Source of the DNA: Phycicoccus endophyticus
GTDB taxonomy: Bacteria > Actinomycetota > Actinomycetes > Actinomycetales > Dermatophilaceae
Assembly (NCBI RefSeq): GCF_011326735.1
Contig: NZ_JAANCN010000003.1
Location: 214,115 to 278,114 of the forward strand
DNA: 64,000 nucleotides
Direction: 5' to 3'
Every line of letters begins with the position of its first letter. Position 1 is the first letter of the stretch. The notes beneath the pieces are model-generated. The model made no database searches. It was given only the letters and a program-made list of their open reading frames with translations, and was not told where the DNA came from. Of this stretch, positions 18,976 through 30,876 are shown in pieces. A program made the position numbers and the translations under genes.

Positions 18976-20546
18976 AGGAGGAAGGTCGAGGCGTCACCCG
19001 CGAGCTGGAGGATCCAGGCCGGCGCGACGCCGGCGACGAGCGTCACGAGGACACCGAGGGTGATCGCGATGGTCGAGGGCACCGACGGCTGGAGGGCCAC
19101 GACCCCCTCCACCGGGTCGGTGAAGTACATGAGGACGATGAGCCGGACGTAGACGAACGCGGTGACCGCGGAGGCCAGCACACCGACGACCACCATGACG
19201 ACCCCCGTCGTCCCCGACTGCACGGCCGGGGCGAAGGCGGCGAACTTCGCCGTGAACCCCGAGGTGAGCGGGATGCCGGCGAAGGCGAGCAGGAGGAAGG
19301 CGAAGACGCCGGCGACCACCGGGTGGCGCCGGCCCAGGCCCGCCCACTGCGAGAGGTGGGAGGCCTCCGAGCCGTCCTGGCGGACCATCGTGACGATGGC
19401 GAACGCGGCGATCGTCGCGGCCCCGTAGGCGAGCAGGTAGAACATCACCCCGCCGATGGCGGCCTGCGAGAAGGCGAGGACACCGACGAGGATGAACCCG
19501 GCGTGGGCGACCGAGGAGTAGGCGAGCAGGCGCTTGACGTCGGTCTGGGTCACCGAGAGCACGGCGCCGACGACCATCGTGAGGATCGCGATCGCCACGA
19601 CCCCGAACTGCCAGTCCCAGCGATCCGGGCCGATGCCGACGTAGGTCAGCCGGAGGATGGCACCGAAGGCGGCCAGCTTCGTGCACGCCGCCATGAACCC
19701 GGTGACCGGGGTCGGGGCGCCCTGGTAGGCGTCGGGGGTCCAGGAGTGGAAGGGCACGGCGCCGACCTTGAAGAGCAGGCCGACGAGGGTGAGCACGACG
19801 CCCGGCAGGAGCAGCCCGTCGAGGTCGCCGGAGTTGGTCGTGATCGCCCGGGAGATCTCCTTCAGGTCCGAGGACCCGGCGTACCCGAACAGCAGCGCCG
19901 CGCCGAAGAGGAAGAACGCGCTGGAGAAGGCCCCGAGGAGGAAGTACTTCAGCGCACCCTCCTGCGAGAGCAGCCGCCGCCGGCGGGCGAGGCCGGTCAT
20001 GACGTACAGCGGCAGGGAGAGCACCTCGAGGCCGACGAAGAGGGTGATCAGGTCGTTCGCCGCGACGAAGACCATCATCCCGAGCACCGCGAAAAGGCTC
20101 AGCGGGAAGACCTCGGAGGTCGCGTACCCGGCACGGGTCGCCGCGTCCTCCTGGCTCGACCCGGGGGTCGAGGCGCCCATCGGGGTGAAGGCGTCCGAGC
20201 CGACCCCGCCGAAGCGCTCGGCCATGACGAGCACCCCGATGACCGCGAGGCCGAGCAGGGTGCCCTGGAGGAAGAGCGCGACCGGGTCGATGGCCACCGA
20301 GCCGCCGAGGGTGACCGCCTGGTGCTCGCGGCTCCACAGCACGAGGCTGACCAGGGCCGCGAGGAGGGTGAGCGGCGTCAGCCACACCTGGATCGTGTGC
20401 CGGTGGGCCCGGGGCGCGAACGCCTCGACGAGGACGCCGACCAGGGCGCCGCCGACCACGATGAGCATCGGCAGCACGGCGACGTAGTCGACCGTGACCG
20501 CCTCGAACGCGGCGGGCACTGCGGCGGGCATCAGGGCGGGCATCAC
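18972..20546 (-). CDS. nuoN: NADH-quinone oxidoreductase subunit N
   Basis: 524 residues, 14 predicted membrane helices, one of the three antiporter-like proton pumps of complex I. Conserved segments are LFVGLEVLSLPLYVMTGL with the helix-5 glutamate, ALKYFLLGAFSSAFFLFG with the helix-7 lysine, and VGAVPFHSWTPDAYQGAPTP. The start is either GTG at 20546 or the ATG directly after it at 20543, which overlaps the nuoM stop as TGATG. The stop overlaps the prenyl synthase start. Confidence 0.95.
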   Translation of the reverse strand: MMPALMPAAVPAAFEAVTVDYVAVLPMLIVVGGALVGVLVEAFAPRAHRHTIQVWLTPLTLLAALVSLVLWSREHQAVTLGGSVAIDPVALFLQGTLLGLAVIGVLVMAERFGGVGSDAFTPMGASTPGSSQEDAATRAGYATSEVFPLSLFAVLGMMVFVAANDLITLFVGLEVLSLPLYVMTGLARRRRLLSQEGALKYFLLGAFSSAFFLFGAALLFGYAGSSDLKEISRAITTNSGDLDGLLLPGVVLTLVGLLFKVGAVPFHSWTPDAYQGAPTPVTGFMAACTKLAAFGAILRLTYVGIGPDRWDWQFGVVAIAILTMVVGAVLSVTQTDVKRLLAYSSVAHAGFILVGVLAFSQAAIGGVMFYLLAYGAATIAAFAIVTMVRQDGSEASHLSQWAGLGRRHPVVAGVFAFLLLAFAGIPLTSGFTAKFAAFAPAVQSGTTGVVMVVVGVLASAVTAFVYVRLIVLMYFTDPVEGVVALQPSVPSTIAITLGVLVTLVAGVAPAWILQLAGDASTFLL

Positions 20547-22081
20547 TGGGCACTCCCGGAGGCTTCGGTCGGGGCCGGGTCGGTGACGCCGACGATCTGC
20601 AGCGTCTTGTCGACGGCCGGGTTGACGAGGTCGAGGACCGGCTTGGGGAAGACCCCGAGGACGAGGAAGGAGACGATGATCGGCGCCACGACCCAGCGCT
20701 CGCGCGCGGAGAGGTCATGCGGCGACTCGCCGTCGACGAACGCGGGCTTGGGCCCGGTCATGACCCGCTGGTACATGAGCAGGACGTAGAGGGCCGCCAG
20801 GACGATGCCGAGCGCGGCGATGACGGCGGCCACCTTGTAGCGCATGAACGTGCCCTGCAGGACGAGGAACTCCGAGACGAACGAGGAGAGCCCGGGCAGG
20901 GCGAGCGAGGACAGGCCGGCGACGAGGAAGGTGCCGGCGAGCACCGGGGTGACCCGCTGCCAGCCGCCGTAGTCCGGGATGCGCTTGCTGCCGTGGCGGG
21001 CCACGAGGAAGCCCGCGACGAGGAAGAGGCCCGCTGTGGAGAACCCGTGGTTGACCATGTACAGGGTCGAGCCCGCACCGCCGACGCTCGTCATCGCGAA
21101 GATGCCGAGGACGATGAACCCGAAGTGGCTCACCGAGGTGAACGCGATGAGCCGCATCATGTCGGTCTGGCCGATGGCGAGCAGCGCGCCGTAGACGACG
21201 GAGACCACGGCGAGGGTGATGACGACCGGCGTCGCCCAGTGCGAGGCCTCGGGGAAGAGCTGGAGGCAGAACCGGATCATCCCGTAGGTCCCGACCTTGT
21301 CCAGCACCCCGACGAGCAGCACCGCGGTCGCCGGGCGGGACTCGGTCGCGGCGTCCGGCAGCCAGGTGTGGACCGGCCACATCGGGGCCTTGACGGCGAA
21401 GGCGACGAAGAAGCCGACGAACATCCAGCGCAGCGCGCCCGTCGAGCCGTCGAGGTTGCCCATGAGGTTCTGCACGAGGAAGCCGTCCGAGCCACCGGGG
21501 CCGGCGAAGTACACCGCGATGACCGACACGAGCATGACGAGCCCGCCGGCCAGGCTGAACAGGAGGAACTTCATCGCCGCGTACTGCCGCTGCGGGCCAC
21601 CGTAGAGCCCGATGAGGAAGTAGACCGGGATGAGCATCGCCTCGAAGAAGACGTAGAAGAGGAAGACGTCCGTGGCGGCGAAGACCCCGACCATGAACGC
21701 CTCGAGGACGAGCATGAGGGCGAAGTAGCGCTTGAGCGAGCCGGTCTCCTGCGCCGGCACGTCGTTCCACGCCGCGAGGAGGCACACCGGCGTGAGCACG
21801 GCGGCCATGACGATGAGCGCCAGGGCGATCCCGTCGACGCCGAGCCCGTAGGACACCCCGAACTGCGGGATCCACGAGTGGGTCTCGGTGAGCTGGAACA
21901 CCGCGTCGCTGCCGGTGTCGAAGGCGACCCAGGCCGCGACCGCGAGCGCGAGGGTGAGCAGCGAGGCCCCGAGCGCCACCGGGCGGGCCAGCCGGGCCGA
22001 CCCCGCGGGCAGCACCGCGACGACGAGCGCGCCGAGGACCGGCACGACCATCATGAGCGTGAGCAGGGGCAGGGAGTTCAC
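20543..22081 (-). CDS. nuoM: NADH-quinone oxidoreductase subunit M
   Basis: 512-residue antiporter-like pump subunit with about 14 helices. The helix-5 glutamate is in [18 protein letters not shown], and the proton-channel loop is [22 protein letters not shown] at 22081 overlaps the nuoL stop by GTGA, so upstream in-frame sequence is not part of the gene. The C-terminal ~30 residues are a short hydrophilic tail. Confidence 0.95.
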   Translation of the reverse strand: MNSLPLLTLMMVVPVLGALVVAVLPAGSARLARPVALGASLLTLALAVAAWVAFDTGSDAVFQLTETHSWIPQFGVSYGLGVDGIALALIVMAAVLTPVCLLAAWNDVPAQETGSLKRYFALMLVLEAFMVGVFAATDVFLFYVFFEAMLIPVYFLIGLYGGPQRQYAAMKFLLFSLAGGLVMLVSVIAVYFAGPGGSDGFLVQNLMGNLDGSTGALRWMFVGFFVAFAVKAPMWPVHTWLPDAATESRPATAVLLVGVLDKVGTYGMIRFCLQLFPEASHWATPVVITLAVVSVVYGALLAIGQTDMMRLIAFTSVSHFGFIVLGIFAMTSVGGAGSTLYMVNHGFSTAGLFLVAGFLVARHGSKRIPDYGGWQRVTPVLAGTFLVAGLSSLALPGLSSFVSEFLVLQGTFMRYKVAAVIAALGIVLAALYVLLMYQRVMTGPKPAFVDGESPHDLSARERWVVAPIIVSFLVLGVFPKPVLDLVNPAVDKTLQIVGVTDPAPTEASGSAQ

Positions 22082-24021
22082 TGGATCACCCACAGAGCAC
22101 CGAGGACGGCGACGACGCCGGTGAGCATCGTCAGGGCATAGGAGCGTGCGTAGCCGTTCTGGAGGCGACGCAGCCTCGAGGACACCCCGCCGACGAGAGC
22201 GGCCAGGCCGCCCGCGGCGCCGTCGACCCCCTTGGCGTCGGCGAAGACGAGCGAGCGGGTCAGGTGGACGCCCGGGCGCATGAACAGGCCCTCGTTGACG
22301 GCGTCCTGGTAGAGGTCCACCCGCGCGGCCCGGGTGAGCGCCGAGGCGCGGGGCGCGACCTCCGGCACCTCCTCCCGCCAGTACCGCTGCCAGGCGAGGA
22401 AGGCGCCGGCCGCGACGAGGACGAGGGTGGTGACCGTGATGACCCACACCGGCAGCACCGGGTGCTCCTCGGCGTGCTCGCCGACGACCGGCGCGAGCCA
22501 GGAGACGATCGGCTTCTCGTCCGAGAACGGCCAGGCGAGCAGGAGACCGAGCAGCCCGGAGCCCAGCGCGAGCACCATCATCGGCACGGTCATCACGAGC
22601 GGCGACTCGTGCGGGTGGACCTCCTCGGTCCAGCGCCGCTCGCCGTGGAAGGTCATGAAGAACAGCCGCGACATGTAGAACGCGGTGACCCCGGCACCGA
22701 GCATCGCCGCCCCGCCGAGGACCCACGGGCGCCAGCCGTCGCCGACGAAGGCGGCCTCGATGATGGCGTCCTTGGACCAGTAGCCGGACAGGAACGGGAA
22801 GCCGATGATCGCGAGGTAGCCCAGGCCGAAGGTGGCCCAGGTGACCCGCATCGCCGTGGACAGCCCGCCGAAGCGGCGCATGTTGACCTGGTCGTCCATG
22901 CCGTGCATGACCGAGCCGGCGCCGAGGAACATCCCGGCCTTGAAGAAGCCGTGGGTGAGCAGGTGGAAGATCGCGAAGGCGTACCCGACCGGACCGAGCC
23001 CGGCGGCGAGCATCATGTACCCGATCTGGCTCATCGTCGAGGCCGCGAGCGCCTTCTTGATGTCGTCCTTGGCGCAGCCGACGATCGCCCCGAACAGCAG
23101 GGTGATCGCCCCGACGATGGCGACGGCGAGCGCGGCGTCCGGCGCGGCGTCGTAGACCACGTGCGAGCGCACGACGAGGTAGACGCCCGCGGTGACCATC
23201 GTCGCCGCGTGGATGAGCGCCGAGACGGGGGTCGGGCCGGCCATCGCGTCGCCGAGCCAGGACTGCAGGGGGAACTGCGCGGACTTGCCGGTGGCTCCGA
23301 CGAGCAGGAGCAGGCCGATGGCCACGAGCGTGCCCTGGCCGGCGGTGCCGACGCCCTCGTTGACCGTCGCGTAGTCGACGCCGCCGAAGGACACGAACAT
23401 CGTCATGATCGCGATGGACAGCCCGAGGTCGCCGACCCGGTTGACGAAGAAGGCCTTGTTCGCGGCGGCCGCGAAGGCGGGGTTCCAGTTCCAGAACCCG
23501 ATGAGCAGGTAGGAGGCCAGGCCCACGCCCTCCCAGCCGACGAAGAGCAGCAGGTAGCTGTCGGCGAGCACGAGCAGGAGCATCGAGGCGACGAACAGGT
23601 TGAGGTAGGCGAAGAAGCGCCGCTTGTCGGGGTCGTGCTCCATGTACCCCAGCGAGTACACGTGGATGAGCGAGCCGACGAACGTCACGAGCAGGACGAA
23701 CGCCAGCGACAGCGGGTCGACGAGCAGCCCGAGGTCGAGGTCGAAGGACCCTGCCGGCACCCAGCTCCACAGCGCGATGTGGTGCGCGCGCTCCCCGGCG
23801 TCCTGGCCGAGCATCTGGACGAGGACGGCGGCGCCCACGACGAAGCTCCCCCAGGACAGCCCGGTCGCGAGGACCGGGCCGAACCGGTCGGTCCGCCGCC
23901 CGCCGAGCAGGAGGATGGCGGCACCGAGCAGGGGCAGCGCGACGAGCAGCCACGCGACCGACGCGGCGCCGGTCGCGGCGCCCGCGGTCATCGCGTCGCC
24001 CTCGGTGATCAGTGAGTGCAC
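22078..24021 (-). CDS. nuoL: NADH-quinone oxidoreductase subunit L
   Basis: 647-residue distal proton-pump subunit. [20 protein letters not shown] holds the key glutamate, and [20 protein letters not shown] the channel lysine and tryptophan. The C-terminal third carries the transverse helix HL expected of NuoL. GTG at 24021 is preceded by AAGGAG seven bases away, better than the internal ATG ten codons later. It is one of the few nuo junctions without an overlap: nine bases separate it from nuoK, and the ribosome-binding site begins in the nuoK stop. Confidence 0.95.
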   Translation of the reverse strand: MHSLITEGDAMTAGAATGAASVAWLLVALPLLGAAILLLGGRRTDRFGPVLATGLSWGSFVVGAAVLVQMLGQDAGERAHHIALWSWVPAGSFDLDLGLLVDPLSLAFVLLVTFVGSLIHVYSLGYMEHDPDKRRFFAYLNLFVASMLLLVLADSYLLLFVGWEGVGLASYLLIGFWNWNPAFAAAANKAFFVNRVGDLGLSIAIMTMFVSFGGVDYATVNEGVGTAGQGTLVAIGLLLLVGATGKSAQFPLQSWLGDAMAGPTPVSALIHAATMVTAGVYLVVRSHVVYDAAPDAALAVAIVGAITLLFGAIVGCAKDDIKKALAASTMSQIGYMMLAAGLGPVGYAFAIFHLLTHGFFKAGMFLGAGSVMHGMDDQVNMRRFGGLSTAMRVTWATFGLGYLAIIGFPFLSGYWSKDAIIEAAFVGDGWRPWVLGGAAMLGAGVTAFYMSRLFFMTFHGERRWTEEVHPHESPLVMTVPMMVLALGSGLLGLLLAWPFSDEKPIVSWLAPVVGEHAEEHPVLPVWVITVTTLVLVAAGAFLAWQRYWREEVPEVAPRASALTRAARVDLYQDAVNEGLFMRPGVHLTRSLVFADAKGVDGAAGGLAALVGGVSSRLRRLQNGYARSYALTMLTGVVAVLGALWVIQ

Positions 24022-24030
24022 GTTCGCTCC

Positions 24031-24330
24031 TTACAGCTTCAGCAGGTTCGCGTCGTCGACCGAGGCCGAGCGGCGGGACCGGAAGATCGCCATGATGATC
24101 GCGAGGCCGACCACGACCTCGGCGGCGGCGACGACCATGACGAAGAGGGCGAGGACCTGGCCGTCGAGCGTGCCGTGCATCCGCGCGAACGTCACGAAGA
24201 CGAGGTTCGCCGCGTTGAGCATCAGCTCCACGCCCATGAAGACGATGATCGCGTTGCGGCGGGTGAGCACCGTCGCGCCGCCGATCGCGAAGAGGATCGT
24301 CGCCAGGTAGACGTAGTTGACGAGGCTCAT
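24031..24330 (-). CDS. nuoK: NADH-quinone oxidoreductase subunit K
   Basis: 99-residue, three-helix subunit of the membrane arm of normal length. Helix 2 carries [15 protein letters not shown] with the conserved glutamate, and helix 3 [15 protein letters not shown] with the second glutamate, both needed for proton translocation in the family. The start ATG at 24330 overlaps the nuoJ stop by ATGA. Confidence 0.95.
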   Translation of the reverse strand: MSLVNYVYLATILFAIGGATVLTRRNAIIVFMGVELMLNAANLVFVTFARMHGTLDGQVLALFVMVVAAAEVVVGLAIIMAIFRSRRSASVDDANLLKL

Positions 24331-25097
24331 CGCTCGCTCCCCTCGGTGACGTCGTGCTCGATCTCGCGCTCGCCCTCGACCCACAGCTCGGGGGAGACGT
24401 TCTGCTCGCGGGCGGTGAGGACCCGGGAGACCGACAGCTGCGAGGGCGTGCCGTCGGGCAGGAGGGCCGGGGTGTCGACGGCGTTGTGCCGCGCGTAGAC
24501 GCCGGGGGCGGGCAGGCCCGCGAGGTAGCGCCCCTCCTTGAACCGCCGCGTGCTCCACTCCTTCTGGTCCGGGCCCTTCCCGAGACGCTCCCGGTGGGCG
24601 AGGACCATCGCGCCGAGGGCCGCGGTGATGAGCAGGGCGCTGGTGATCTCGAAGACCCACACGTAGCGCCCGAAGATCAGCTGGGCCACGCCGGAGACGT
24701 TCCCGGTGTCGGCGTTGACCGAGGCCACCCCGACCGGGTCGCCCCAGGCGACGTGCCCGACCGAGAAGCCGAGGAGGCCGCCGAGGCCGAGGACGAGCAC
24801 GAGGGTCGCCCAGCGCTGACCGGGCAGGGTCTCGACGAGGCTGTCGCTGGAGTCCACCCCGACGAGCATGAGCACGAAGAGGAAGAGCATGATCACGGCG
24901 CCGGTGTAGACGAAGATCTGGATGACCCCGAGGAACTCGGCGTCCTGGGCGATGTAGAACACGCCGAGGATGATCATCGTCATCGCCATCCCGAGCGCGG
25001 CGTGGACCGCCTTGCGGGCGAAGACGAGCCCGAGCGCGCCGACCACGGCCAGCGGGCCGAGGATCCAGAACATCACCTCCTCACCGGTGCCGGTCAC
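24327..25097 (-). CDS. nuoJ: NADH-quinone oxidoreductase subunit J
   Basis: 256-residue membrane subunit with five helices. [20 protein letters not shown] is the conserved third helix with the pi-bulge used for redox-driven gating. A hydrophilic C-terminal tail of about 90 residues is typical of actinobacterial NuoJ. GTG at 25097 overlaps the nuoI stop by GTGA. An ATG eight codons later, right behind GAGGAGG, is an alternative start, though its spacing is very short. Confidence 0.93.
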   Translation of the reverse strand: MTGTGEEVMFWILGPLAVVGALGLVFARKAVHAALGMAMTMIILGVFYIAQDAEFLGVIQIFVYTGAVIMLFLFVLMLVGVDSSDSLVETLPGQRWATLVLVLGLGGLLGFSVGHVAWGDPVGVASVNADTGNVSGVAQLIFGRYVWVFEITSALLITAALGAMVLAHRERLGKGPDQKEWSTRRFKEGRYLAGLPAPGVYARHNAVDTPALLPDGTPSQLSVSRVLTAREQNVSPELWVEGEREIEHDVTEGSER

Positions 25098-25711
25098 GAG
25101 GTCACCTCCGCGTCGTCCTCGGTGCGGGTGCGCGCGGCGACGTACTCGCGCTGGCTGTCGGTCGCCTCGGTCACCTTCCCGAGGTAGTAGTCGCGCTCCT
25201 CCATGCCGTCGGCCATGGGGAAGGGGGGTCGCAGCATCCCGGGCTGCAGCGGCGCGAGCAGCTGCTCCTTGGTGTAGATCAGGTCGGCGCGGTTGTCGTC
25301 GGCGAGCTCGTAGATGTTGGTCATCGTCAGCGCGCGCGTCGGGCAGGCCTCGATGCACAGGCCGCAGAAGATGCACCGCAGGTAGTTGATCTGGTAGACG
25401 CGCCCGAACCGCTCTCCCGGGCTGAACCGGCCGGTCCCGCCCTCGGAGTCGTCGTTGTCCGCGCCCTCGACCATGATCGCGTCGGCCGGGCACGCCCAGG
25501 CGCACAGCTCGCAGCCGACGCACTTCTCCAGGCCGTCGGGGTGACGGTTGAGCTGGTGGCGGCCGTGGAAGCGCGGCTGGGTCGGGCGCTTCTCCTCCGG
25601 GTACTCCTCGGTGATGACCTTGCGGAACATCGTCGAGAAGGTGACCCCGAAGCCGGCGACCGGGGCGAACAGGTCGGAGAGGAAGCCGGAGCTCCTCTGC
25701 TCGTCAGCCAC
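25094..25711 (-). CDS. nuoI: NADH-quinone oxidoreductase subunit I
   Basis: 205-residue iron-sulfur protein linking the peripheral arm to cluster N2. Its two [4Fe-4S] motifs are [16 protein letters not shown] and [16 protein letters not shown], for clusters N6a and N6b. GTG at 25711 has AAGGAGG six bases upstream and overlaps the nuoH stop by eight bases. The C-terminal ~60 residues are a charged tail longer than in enterobacteria. Confidence 0.95.
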   Translation of the reverse strand: MADEQRSSGFLSDLFAPVAGFGVTFSTMFRKVITEEYPEEKRPTQPRFHGRHQLNRHPDGLEKCVGCELCAWACPADAIMVEGADNDDSEGGTGRFSPGERFGRVYQINYLRCIFCGLCIEACPTRALTMTNIYELADDNRADLIYTKEQLLAPLQPGMLRPPFPMADGMEERDYYLGKVTEATDSQREYVAARTRTEDDAEVTS

Positions 25712-27083
25712 GGGAGGCCTCCTTGGTCTCGGCGGTCGAGGACAGGGCGGGGGCGGCGAGCGAGGGCTCGCGCAGCCGCTGGCCGGGCAGCGGGGGCACC
25801 GGGTGGCCACCGGCGTACGGGTCGACCTCGTCCGGGGCGCCGGCGCGAGCGGCCGCCTCGCGACGCTCGGCCCGGGTGTCCCACATCCACCCGGCCACGA
25901 GGGCGCCGACGGCGATGATCCCGACGAGGGCGAGCGAGATGGCCGGGAAGCTGCGACCGGCGACGTCGACGGTCCCCCCGAGCCAGCCGTTGCGCGCGGC
26001 GCGGAAGAAGGCGACGAGCACGACCCAGGCCAAGGTCGAGGGGATGAGGAACTTCCAGCCGAAGCGCATGAACTGGTCGTAGCGCACCCGGGGCAGCGAG
26101 CCGCGCAGCCACACGAAGACGAACATGAACATCCACAGCTTGACGGTGAACCAGAGGATGCCCCACCAGCCCTCGTTGAACATGCCGTCGCCGATCGCGG
26201 CGATGCCGGGAGGAGCCTGGTACCCGCCGAGGAACATCGTCGTGGCGAGGGCGGCGACGCTGAACATGTTGATGTACTCCCCGAGGAAGAACATCGCGAA
26301 GCGCATGGCGCCGTACTCGGTGTGGAAGCCACCGGTGAGCTCGCCCTCGCCCTCGGCGAGGTCGAACGGGAGGCGGTTGGTCTCGCCGACCATCGTGATG
26401 ACGTAGACGAAGAAGCTGAAGAAGGCGGGGATGACGAACCAGAGGTCCTGCTGGGCGCCCACGATCTGCGAGGTCGACATCGAGCCGGCGTAGAGGAAGA
26501 CCGCGACGAGCGAGAGCCCCATCGCGATCTCGTAGGAGATCATCTGGGCCGAGGAGCGCAGCCCACCCATGAGCGGGTAGGTCGAGCCCGAGGACCACCC
26601 GGCGAGGACGACGCCGTAGATGCCGACGCCGGCGACGGCGAGCACGAGGAGCACCGCGACGGGGGTGTCGGTCAGCTGGAACGGGGTGCGGTGGCCGAAC
26701 ATCGACACCTCGCCGGCGAGCGGCATGATCGAGAACGAGACGAAGCACATCGTCGCGGTGATCAGCGGCGCGAGGGTGAAGACGAACGCGTCGGCGGCCT
26801 TGGGCCGCACGTCCTCCTTGAGCATCGACTTCATGCCGTCGGCGAGGGTCTGCAGCAGGCCGAACGGCCCGTTGCGGTTCGGGCCCGGGCGCTGCTGCAT
26901 CCGGCCGATGACCCGGCGCTCGAACCAGATGACGATGAGCGTCGAGATGAGCAGGTAGACGAAGATGATGGCGGCCTTGACGAGGCTGAGCCAGACCGGG
27001 GTGTCGCTGAAGTCGGCCCGCGGGTTGTCGGTTCCCGCGGCGAGGAGTGCCGCGAGGTCGGGCAGCGCGCTGACGGTGCTCAT
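25704..27083 (-). CDS. nuoH: NADH-quinone oxidoreductase subunit H
   Basis: 459-residue membrane subunit forming the quinone chamber with NuoB and NuoD. The cytosolic loop [20 protein letters not shown] and the following [20 protein letters not shown] are strongly conserved. [20 protein letters not shown] near the N-terminus is also a family signature. About 55 extra residues rich in Pro, Ala and charged residues follow the last helix, which is common in actinobacteria. The start overlaps the nuoG stop by ATGA. Confidence 0.95.
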   Translation of the reverse strand: MSTVSALPDLAALLAAGTDNPRADFSDTPVWLSLVKAAIIFVYLLISTLIVIWFERRVIGRMQQRPGPNRNGPFGLLQTLADGMKSMLKEDVRPKAADAFVFTLAPLITATMCFVSFSIMPLAGEVSMFGHRTPFQLTDTPVAVLLVLAVAGVGIYGVVLAGWSSGSTYPLMGGLRSSAQMISYEIAMGLSLVAVFLYAGSMSTSQIVGAQQDLWFVIPAFFSFFVYVITMVGETNRLPFDLAEGEGELTGGFHTEYGAMRFAMFFLGEYINMFSVAALATTMFLGGYQAPPGIAAIGDGMFNEGWWGILWFTVKLWMFMFVFVWLRGSLPRVRYDQFMRFGWKFLIPSTLAWVVLVAFFRAARNGWLGGTVDVAGRSFPAISLALVGIIAVGALVAGWMWDTRAERREAAARAGAPDEVDPYAGGHPVPPLPGQRLREPSLAAPALSSTAETKEASRG

Positions 27084-29554
27084 GCCGCACCCTCCTTGGT
27101 GACGGTGACGAGCGCACCGGGTGCGCCCGCGAGGGTGGCCCGCAGGTCACAGCCCTGCGAGTTCGTCGGCAGCCAGACGACGTGGTCGGCCATCTCGCTG
27201 ACCAGGACGGGCGCGGTGACGGTGGTCTGCGCGGCCCGGACCGTGAGCAGGTCGCCGTCGGCCACCCCGAGGGCGGAGGCGGTCGGCCCGGAGAGCCGGG
27301 CCACCGGCGCCGGGGCGGTCCCGGCGAGGAACGGTTCGCCGTCCTGGAGGCTGCCCCGGTCGAGCAGGTGCCGCCAGGTCGCCAGGACCAGGGTCCCCTC
27401 GGTGAGCTCGGGCACGTCGCCCGGCTCGGCGCTCGGAGCCGCGGCGCGCGCGCCCGACCACGGGCCGAGCTGCTGCATCTCCGCGCGGACCTCGCGCAGC
27501 GTGCGGGTGCCGAGGAAGACGCCCATCTCGTCGGCGAGCATCTCGACGGCGCGGTAGTCGCTGACGTAGGAGGTCTCGAGCGCCGCCTCGAAGGGACGCA
27601 CGCGCCCCTCCCAGTCGAGGAACGAGCCGCCCTTCTCGGCGTGCGCGGCGACCGGCAGGACGACGTCGGCGACCTCGGTGACGGCCGAGCGCCGGATCTC
27701 GAACGAGACGACGAACGGCGCGGCGAGTGCCGCCATGGCGTCCTCGATGCCGAGGTCGGCCGGGTCGACGCCGGCGACGACGAGCGCGCCGAGCTCGCCG
27801 GAGGCGGCCGCGGCGAGCATCCCGGCGGTGTCGCGGCCGGGGGTCGTCGGCAGCGAGTCGACCTGCCACGCGGCGGCGACCTCCGCGCGGGCCTGCGGGT
27901 CGGCGGCCGGGCGGCCACCGGGCAGCAGGGTCGGCAGGGCGCCGGCCTCGAGGGCGCCGCGCTCACCGGCCCGTCGCGGCACCCACGCCAGGCGGGCACC
28001 GGTGGACTCGGCGAGGGCCAGGGCGGCGCTCAGCGCGCCCGGGACCATGGCCAGGCGCTCACCGACGAGGATGACGCCGCCGTCGCGCAGGGCCTGCGCC
28101 GCCTCGGTGACGACCTCGGAGCCGGAGCCGGAGCCGAGGGCGGCCAGGATCTCGGGCTCGGTGCCCGGGGCGGTCGGGATGAGCGTGCCGCCCATCTTGG
28201 CCAGGCCGCGGGTGGCGACCGGCGACACGGCGAAGACGCGCGTCTTGGACCGTCGGTAGGCCTTGCGCAGCCGCAGGAAGACGATCGGGCTCTCGTCCTC
28301 GGGCTCGAGGCCGACGAGCAGGACGCTCGAGGCGCCCTGGAGGTCGGCGTAGGTCACGCCGCCGCCCTGGGGGCCGGTCCCGACGACGCTCGAGGCGAGG
28401 AAGTCGGCCTCCTCGGCCGAGTGCGGCCGGGCGCGGAAGTCGACGTCGTTGGTACCGAGGACGGTGCGGGCGAACTTGCCGTACGCGTAGGCGTCCTCGG
28501 CGCTGACCCGTCCGCCGACGAGCACGCCGGCCGCGCTCGAGCGCAGCCCGGCGGCCGCACGGGAGAGGGCCTCGGGCCACGAGGCGACCCGCAGCTCGCC
28601 GTCGTCGTCGCGCACCATCGGCAGCTCGAGACGGTCACCGACCTGGGTGTAGGCGAACGCCCACCGCCCCTTGTCGCAGTTCCACTCCTCGTTGACCGCG
28701 GGGTCGGCCTGGGCCATCCGGCGCAGCACGGTGCCGCGCCGGTGGTCGGTGCGCTGGGAGCAGCCGCTGGCGCAGTGCTCGCAGACGCTCGGGGTGGAGA
28801 CCAGGTCGAACGGGCGCGAGCGGAAGCGGTAGGCGGCGCCGGTGAGCGCCCCGACCGGGCAGATCTGGACGGTGTTGCCGGAGAAGTAGGACTCGAACGG
28901 CTTCTCCTCGTAGATGCCGACCTGCTGCAGCGCCCCGCGCTCGACGAGGGCGATGAACGGGTCGCCGGCGACCTGCTCGGAGAAGCGGGTGCACCGGGCG
29001 CACAGGACGCAGCGCTCGCGGTCGAGGAGGACCTGGCTGCTGATCTTGACCGGCTTGGGGTAGGTGCGCTTGACGTCCTCGAAGCGCGAGCCGCCGCGCC
29101 CGTTGCTCAGCGCCTGGTTCTGCAGCGGGCACTCGCCGCCCTTGTCGCAGACCGGGCAGTCGAGCGGGTGGTTGATGAGCAGCAGCTCCATGACGCCCTT
29201 CTGCGCCTTGGCGGCGCCCTCGGACGTGTACTGCGTCTTGACGACCATCCCCGGGGCGACGGTCATCGTGCACGAGGCCTGCGGCTTCATCCGGCCGGGC
29301 GGGCCCTGCATCTGGGTCGGCTCGCCGGGGGTGCCGTCGGGGCCGGGGCGCCCGGGCATCCACACCTCGACGAGGCACTGGCGGCAGGCACCCACCGGGT
29401 CCAGGCCCGGGTGGTCGCAGAACCGCGGGATGTCGATCCCGGCCTGCTCGGCGGCGCGGATGATCAGGGTGCCCTTGGGCACCGACACCTCGACGTCGTC
29501 GATGGTCAGCGTGACGAGCTCGACCGGGGCCTGGATCTCGGGCGTGGCAGTCAT
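27080..29554 (-). CDS. nuoG: NADH-quinone oxidoreductase subunit G
   Basis: 824-residue largest peripheral-arm subunit. Cluster N1b ligands are C46, C57, C60 and C95. Cluster N5 uses H129, C133, C136 and C142, and N4 uses C182, C185, C188 and C232. A further set C258, C261, C265 and C293 matches the extra N7 cluster found in some bacteria. The rest is a molybdopterin oxidoreductase-like domain without a cofactor role. ATG at 29554 overlaps the nuoF stop by ATGA; the in-frame codon 39 bases upstream lies inside nuoF and is rejected. Confidence 0.95.
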   Translation of the reverse strand: MTATPEIQAPVELVTLTIDDVEVSVPKGTLIIRAAEQAGIDIPRFCDHPGLDPVGACRQCLVEVWMPGRPGPDGTPGEPTQMQGPPGRMKPQASCTMTVAPGMVVKTQYTSEGAAKAQKGVMELLLINHPLDCPVCDKGGECPLQNQALSNGRGGSRFEDVKRTYPKPVKISSQVLLDRERCVLCARCTRFSEQVAGDPFIALVERGALQQVGIYEEKPFESYFSGNTVQICPVGALTGAAYRFRSRPFDLVSTPSVCEHCASGCSQRTDHRRGTVLRRMAQADPAVNEEWNCDKGRWAFAYTQVGDRLELPMVRDDDGELRVASWPEALSRAAAGLRSSAAGVLVGGRVSAEDAYAYGKFARTVLGTNDVDFRARPHSAEEADFLASSVVGTGPQGGGVTYADLQGASSVLLVGLEPEDESPIVFLRLRKAYRRSKTRVFAVSPVATRGLAKMGGTLIPTAPGTEPEILAALGSGSGSEVVTEAAQALRDGGVILVGERLAMVPGALSAALALAESTGARLAWVPRRAGERGALEAGALPTLLPGGRPAADPQARAEVAAAWQVDSLPTTPGRDTAGMLAAAASGELGALVVAGVDPADLGIEDAMAALAAPFVVSFEIRRSAVTEVADVVLPVAAHAEKGGSFLDWEGRVRPFEAALETSYVSDYRAVEMLADEMGVFLGTRTLREVRAEMQQLGPWSGARAAAPSAEPGDVPELTEGTLVLATWRHLLDRGSLQDGEPFLAGTAPAPVARLSGPTASALGVADGDLLTVRAAQTTVTAPVLVSEMADHVVWLPTNSQGCDLRATLAGAPGALVTVTKEGAA

Positions 29555-30876
29555 GCGGAGACGGTCTCCTTCGTGCCGCCGTCCTTGGCCCACAGCGTCG
29601 ACGCGGCCGGGTCGAAGGGGCAGCCGCCGTGGGTCAGGTGGGCGACGTACTCGTCGCGGAAGTACTGGATCGAGCTCGTGATCGGGCTCGTCGCGCCGTC
29701 ACCGAGCGCGCAGAAGCTGCGCCCGAGGATGTTGTCGCTGATGTCGAGCAGCTTGTCGAGGTCCTCCTCGGACCCCTCGCCCCGCTCGAGCCGGCCGAGG
29801 ATCTGCTTGAGCCACCAGGTGCCCTCGCGGCACGGCGTGCACTTGCCGCAGGACTCGTGCTTGTAGAACTCGGTCCACCGGTCGACCGCCCGCACGACGC
29901 ACACCGTCTCGTCGAAGACCTGCAGGGCACGGGTGCCGAGCATCGACCCCGCTGCCGCGACCGACTCGAAGTCGAGCGGCACGTCGAGGTGCTCGGCGGT
30001 GAAGATCGGCGTCGAGGACCCGCCCGGTGTCCAGAACTTCAGCTCCTTGTCCGGGTCGCGCATCCCGCCGGCCATGTCGACCAGCTCGCGCATCGTGATG
30101 CCGAGCGGGGCCTCGTACTGGCCGGGGGTGCGGACGTGGCCGGAGAGGCTGAAGATGCCGAAGCCGGCGGACTTCTCGGTGCCCATCCCGGTGAACCAGT
30201 CGACGCCCTCGAGGACGATGCCGGGGACCGAGGCGATGGACTCGACGTTGTTCACCGAGGTGGGGCGGGCGTAGAGGCCGGCCGCACCGGGGAACGGCGG
30301 CTTGCTGCGCGGCTGGCCACGTCGCCCCTCGAGGCTGTCCAGCAGCGCGGTCTCCTCGCCGCAGATGTAGGCGCCGGCCCCGGCGTGCACGGTGATGTCG
30401 ACCGTGACCCCCGAGCCGCCGATGTCGTCGCCGAGCAGCCCGGCCGCGCGGGCCTCCTCGACCGCCTGCAGCAGCCGGCGGTAGACGTGGACGACCTCGC
30501 CGCGCAGGTAGATGAACGCGTGCTCGCAGCCGATGGCGTACGAGGAGATGACGACACCCTCGATGAGAGCGTGCGGGTTGGCCATCATCAGCGGGATGTC
30601 CTTGCACGTGCCCGGCTCGGACTCGTCGGCGTTGACGACGAGGTAGCGGGGCCCGCCGTCCGGCGGGGCCATGAAGGACCACTTCAGCCCGGTCGGGAAG
30701 CCCGCGCCCCCACGGCCACGCAGCGAGGCGTCCTTGACCATGGTGAGGATCTCGCCGGCCTCCATGCCGAGGGCCTTGTCCAGCGCCCGGTAGCCGCCGG
30801 CCTCCCGGTAGGCCTGGAGGGTCCAGGAGCGTGGGTGGTCCCAGGTCCGGGTGAGGATGGGGGTGAGCGTCGTCAT
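29551..30876 (-). CDS. nuoF: NADH-quinone oxidoreductase subunit F (NADH-binding)
   Basis: 441-residue flavoprotein where NADH is oxidised. [18 protein letters not shown] is the NADH-binding glycine loop, [20 protein letters not shown] the FMN site, and [15 protein letters not shown] plus [12 protein letters not shown] supply the four cysteines of cluster N3. Length and motifs are standard. It overlaps nuoE upstream and nuoG downstream by ATGA. Confidence 0.96.
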   Translation of the reverse strand: MTTLTPILTRTWDHPRSWTLQAYREAGGYRALDKALGMEAGEILTMVKDASLRGRGGAGFPTGLKWSFMAPPDGGPRYLVVNADESEPGTCKDIPLMMANPHALIEGVVISSYAIGCEHAFIYLRGEVVHVYRRLLQAVEEARAAGLLGDDIGGSGVTVDITVHAGAGAYICGEETALLDSLEGRRGQPRSKPPFPGAAGLYARPTSVNNVESIASVPGIVLEGVDWFTGMGTEKSAGFGIFSLSGHVRTPGQYEAPLGITMRELVDMAGGMRDPDKELKFWTPGGSSTPIFTAEHLDVPLDFESVAAAGSMLGTRALQVFDETVCVVRAVDRWTEFYKHESCGKCTPCREGTWWLKQILGRLERGEGSEEDLDKLLDISDNILGRSFCALGDGATSPITSSIQYFRDEYVAHLTHGGCPFDPAASTLWAKDGGTKETVSA

